Assembly: GCA_008692225.1 (NCBI GenBank)
Contig: VICG01000006.1
Span: 749,501 to 813,500, forward strand
Length of the DNA stretch: 64,000 nucleotides
Direction of reading: 5' to 3'
Source: Monilinia fructicola
Lineage: Eukaryota > Ascomycota > Leotiomycetes > Helotiales > Sclerotiniaceae
This document shows positions 63,140 through 64,000 of the stretch, in pieces. Each line of letters begins with the position of its first letter. The stretch's first letter is position 1. Position numbers and translations under genes: made by a program. The notes beneath the pieces are model-generated. The model was given only the letters and a program-made list of their open reading frames with translations. It did not search any database and had not been told where the DNA came from.

Positions 63140-64000
63140 CATGAGGAATCAACGAGGAGAATAATTTTGATCCCTCATCTCTGCAGGGAAGTTTCTCAAT
63201 GCGCGGGGAGGGAAGTGGGGTTCAGAATGTTGGGAATTGGATATCCTTCCTTGATCGTCATCTGTATCCGTTTGAGGACATACTCGTGTTTCTTTCTGTT
63301 CTTTCTGTTCTTTCTTTCTTTCTTTCTTTCTTTCTCTCTCTCCCTCTCTCTCTTTCTTTACCTTTGCGTTTGCGTTTGCGTTTGCTCTTTCTGCGTCGTA
63401 TCTGTCACTTGAGAGTACCTAGCTACGTAGCGTCAGACAGAGTCTTAGCTACTTGGGTTCCTGGAGTTTTGTAGGTTACGCACGGGAGGGATGCATCCAT
63501 GTGTTGATTGATCCCTCATCTCTGAATCGCATAGAATAAAGCCTCCGAGGCCCTGCTGATCGTACTTGGAGATGCCAGATACTAGATACGCCCGTTACCC
63601 GGTAGATGGTGGGCTGGATCATCATCGATCAAGGAAGATACTTTACATGCTGCTGGTCGCTAGGGTCAAGGAGCGAATGATCGGATCACAGATTTCGGAG
63701 ACATCATGATGAATTTAACAGTCTTTCTGATATGTTATTACACATAGATCTAATATGTAAATATAATTTTTTTCCATCCTGGAAGGGAGAAGCCAGCGAG
63801 GTAAATTCTCGGTTTCACCCAAAGAACACCATGACTGCTTCTTTCCCCCTCCACCTTCTTGTATAAAGAGTTGAGATTTATCTTGCTTTTGACTGCACAT
63901 CATGTGTCCCATTACACCATGCATCGTGAATTCCAGGTGCAGAACCCGCTCGCTCGCTCCTTCAAACGCCATGCTGCAAGTAAATACCACTGCACCCAAC
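63140..64000. other. Intergenic to window end
   Basis: Begins with the 3' region of nuclease 2. A CTTT/CTCT run with GCGTTT repeats lies at about 63297-63385. No gene is recognised, although a neighbouring gene may begin beyond the window. Confidence 0.5.
63297..63385 (+). repeat. Pyrimidine microsatellite with GCGTTT run
   Basis: CTTTCTTTCTTTCTTTCTTT passes into CTCTCTCC and then into three to four TTTGCG units. Translations through it are low-complexity artefacts. Confidence 0.85.

Overview
The window is nuclear DNA of a filamentous ascomycete. Genes have short introns (mostly 49-90 nt, GT..AG) on both strands and are separated by 0.1-6.7 kb. The proteins are typical fungal ones: HR1-C2-C1 protein kinase C, ALG3, a PTS2-tagged thiolase, secreted glycoside hydrolases, a secretory lipase and a P450. 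Long AT-rich blocks carry inverted-repeat transposon remnants and base changes that look like repeat-induced point mutation (RIP). Gene style suggests Leotiomycetes (Sclerotiniaceae-like), but no sequence feature proves this. Seventeen genes were assembled by hand, and every exon set sums to whole codons, in five genes after allowing for small frame breaks.

Layout. 0.7-8.7 kb: a secreted GH5-type mannanase with a broken frame, peroxisomal 3-ketoacyl-CoA thiolase, and a GPI-anchored GH128-like protein. 9.7-14.4 kb (minus): a large RING-bearing SNF2 helicase of the RAD5/RAD16/HLTF class. 17.2-19.2 kb: ALG3 convergent with an EIF1AD-like protein. 21.0-25.1 kb: an MFS transporter and a mitochondrial acyl-CoA dehydrogenase. 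25.7-30.6 kb: an AT-rich transposon nest with three unrelated inverted-repeat elements and many microsatellites. 31.3-35.1 kb: PKC1. 37.1-42.5 kb: a housekeeping block with cytosolic prolyl-tRNA synthetase divergent from CCT1, which is convergent with the Rieske protein. 43.5-56.7 kb: accessory genes (secreted FAD oxidase, secretory lipase, P450) separated by a 6.7 kb gene-poor stretch. 57.3-63.1 kb: two tandem XPG/GEN1-like nucleases.

The genes do not form one pathway. Thiolase and acyl-CoA dehydrogenase both serve acyl-CoA breakdown, but in different organelles. PKC1, ALG3, the mannanase and the GH128-like protein all touch cell wall or polysaccharide biology. The SNF2 protein and the two nucleases belong to DNA repair and recombination. 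The FAD oxidase, lipase and P450 resemble accessory or secreted metabolism.

The most notable signals are: (1) twelve single-base frame breaks confined to five plus-strand genes, including PKC1, mostly at short mononucleotide runs, which look more like consensus error than gene death; (2) a dispersed repeat pair whose second copy looks RIP-mutated; (3) a nest of three inverted-repeat elements, one with a bipartite 39-bp terminal repeat; (4) the tandem nuclease pair, whose C-terminal tails share an acidic FF-box resembling the PCNA-binding box of FEN1/XPG; and (5) a small predicted N-myristoylated protein in a gene desert.
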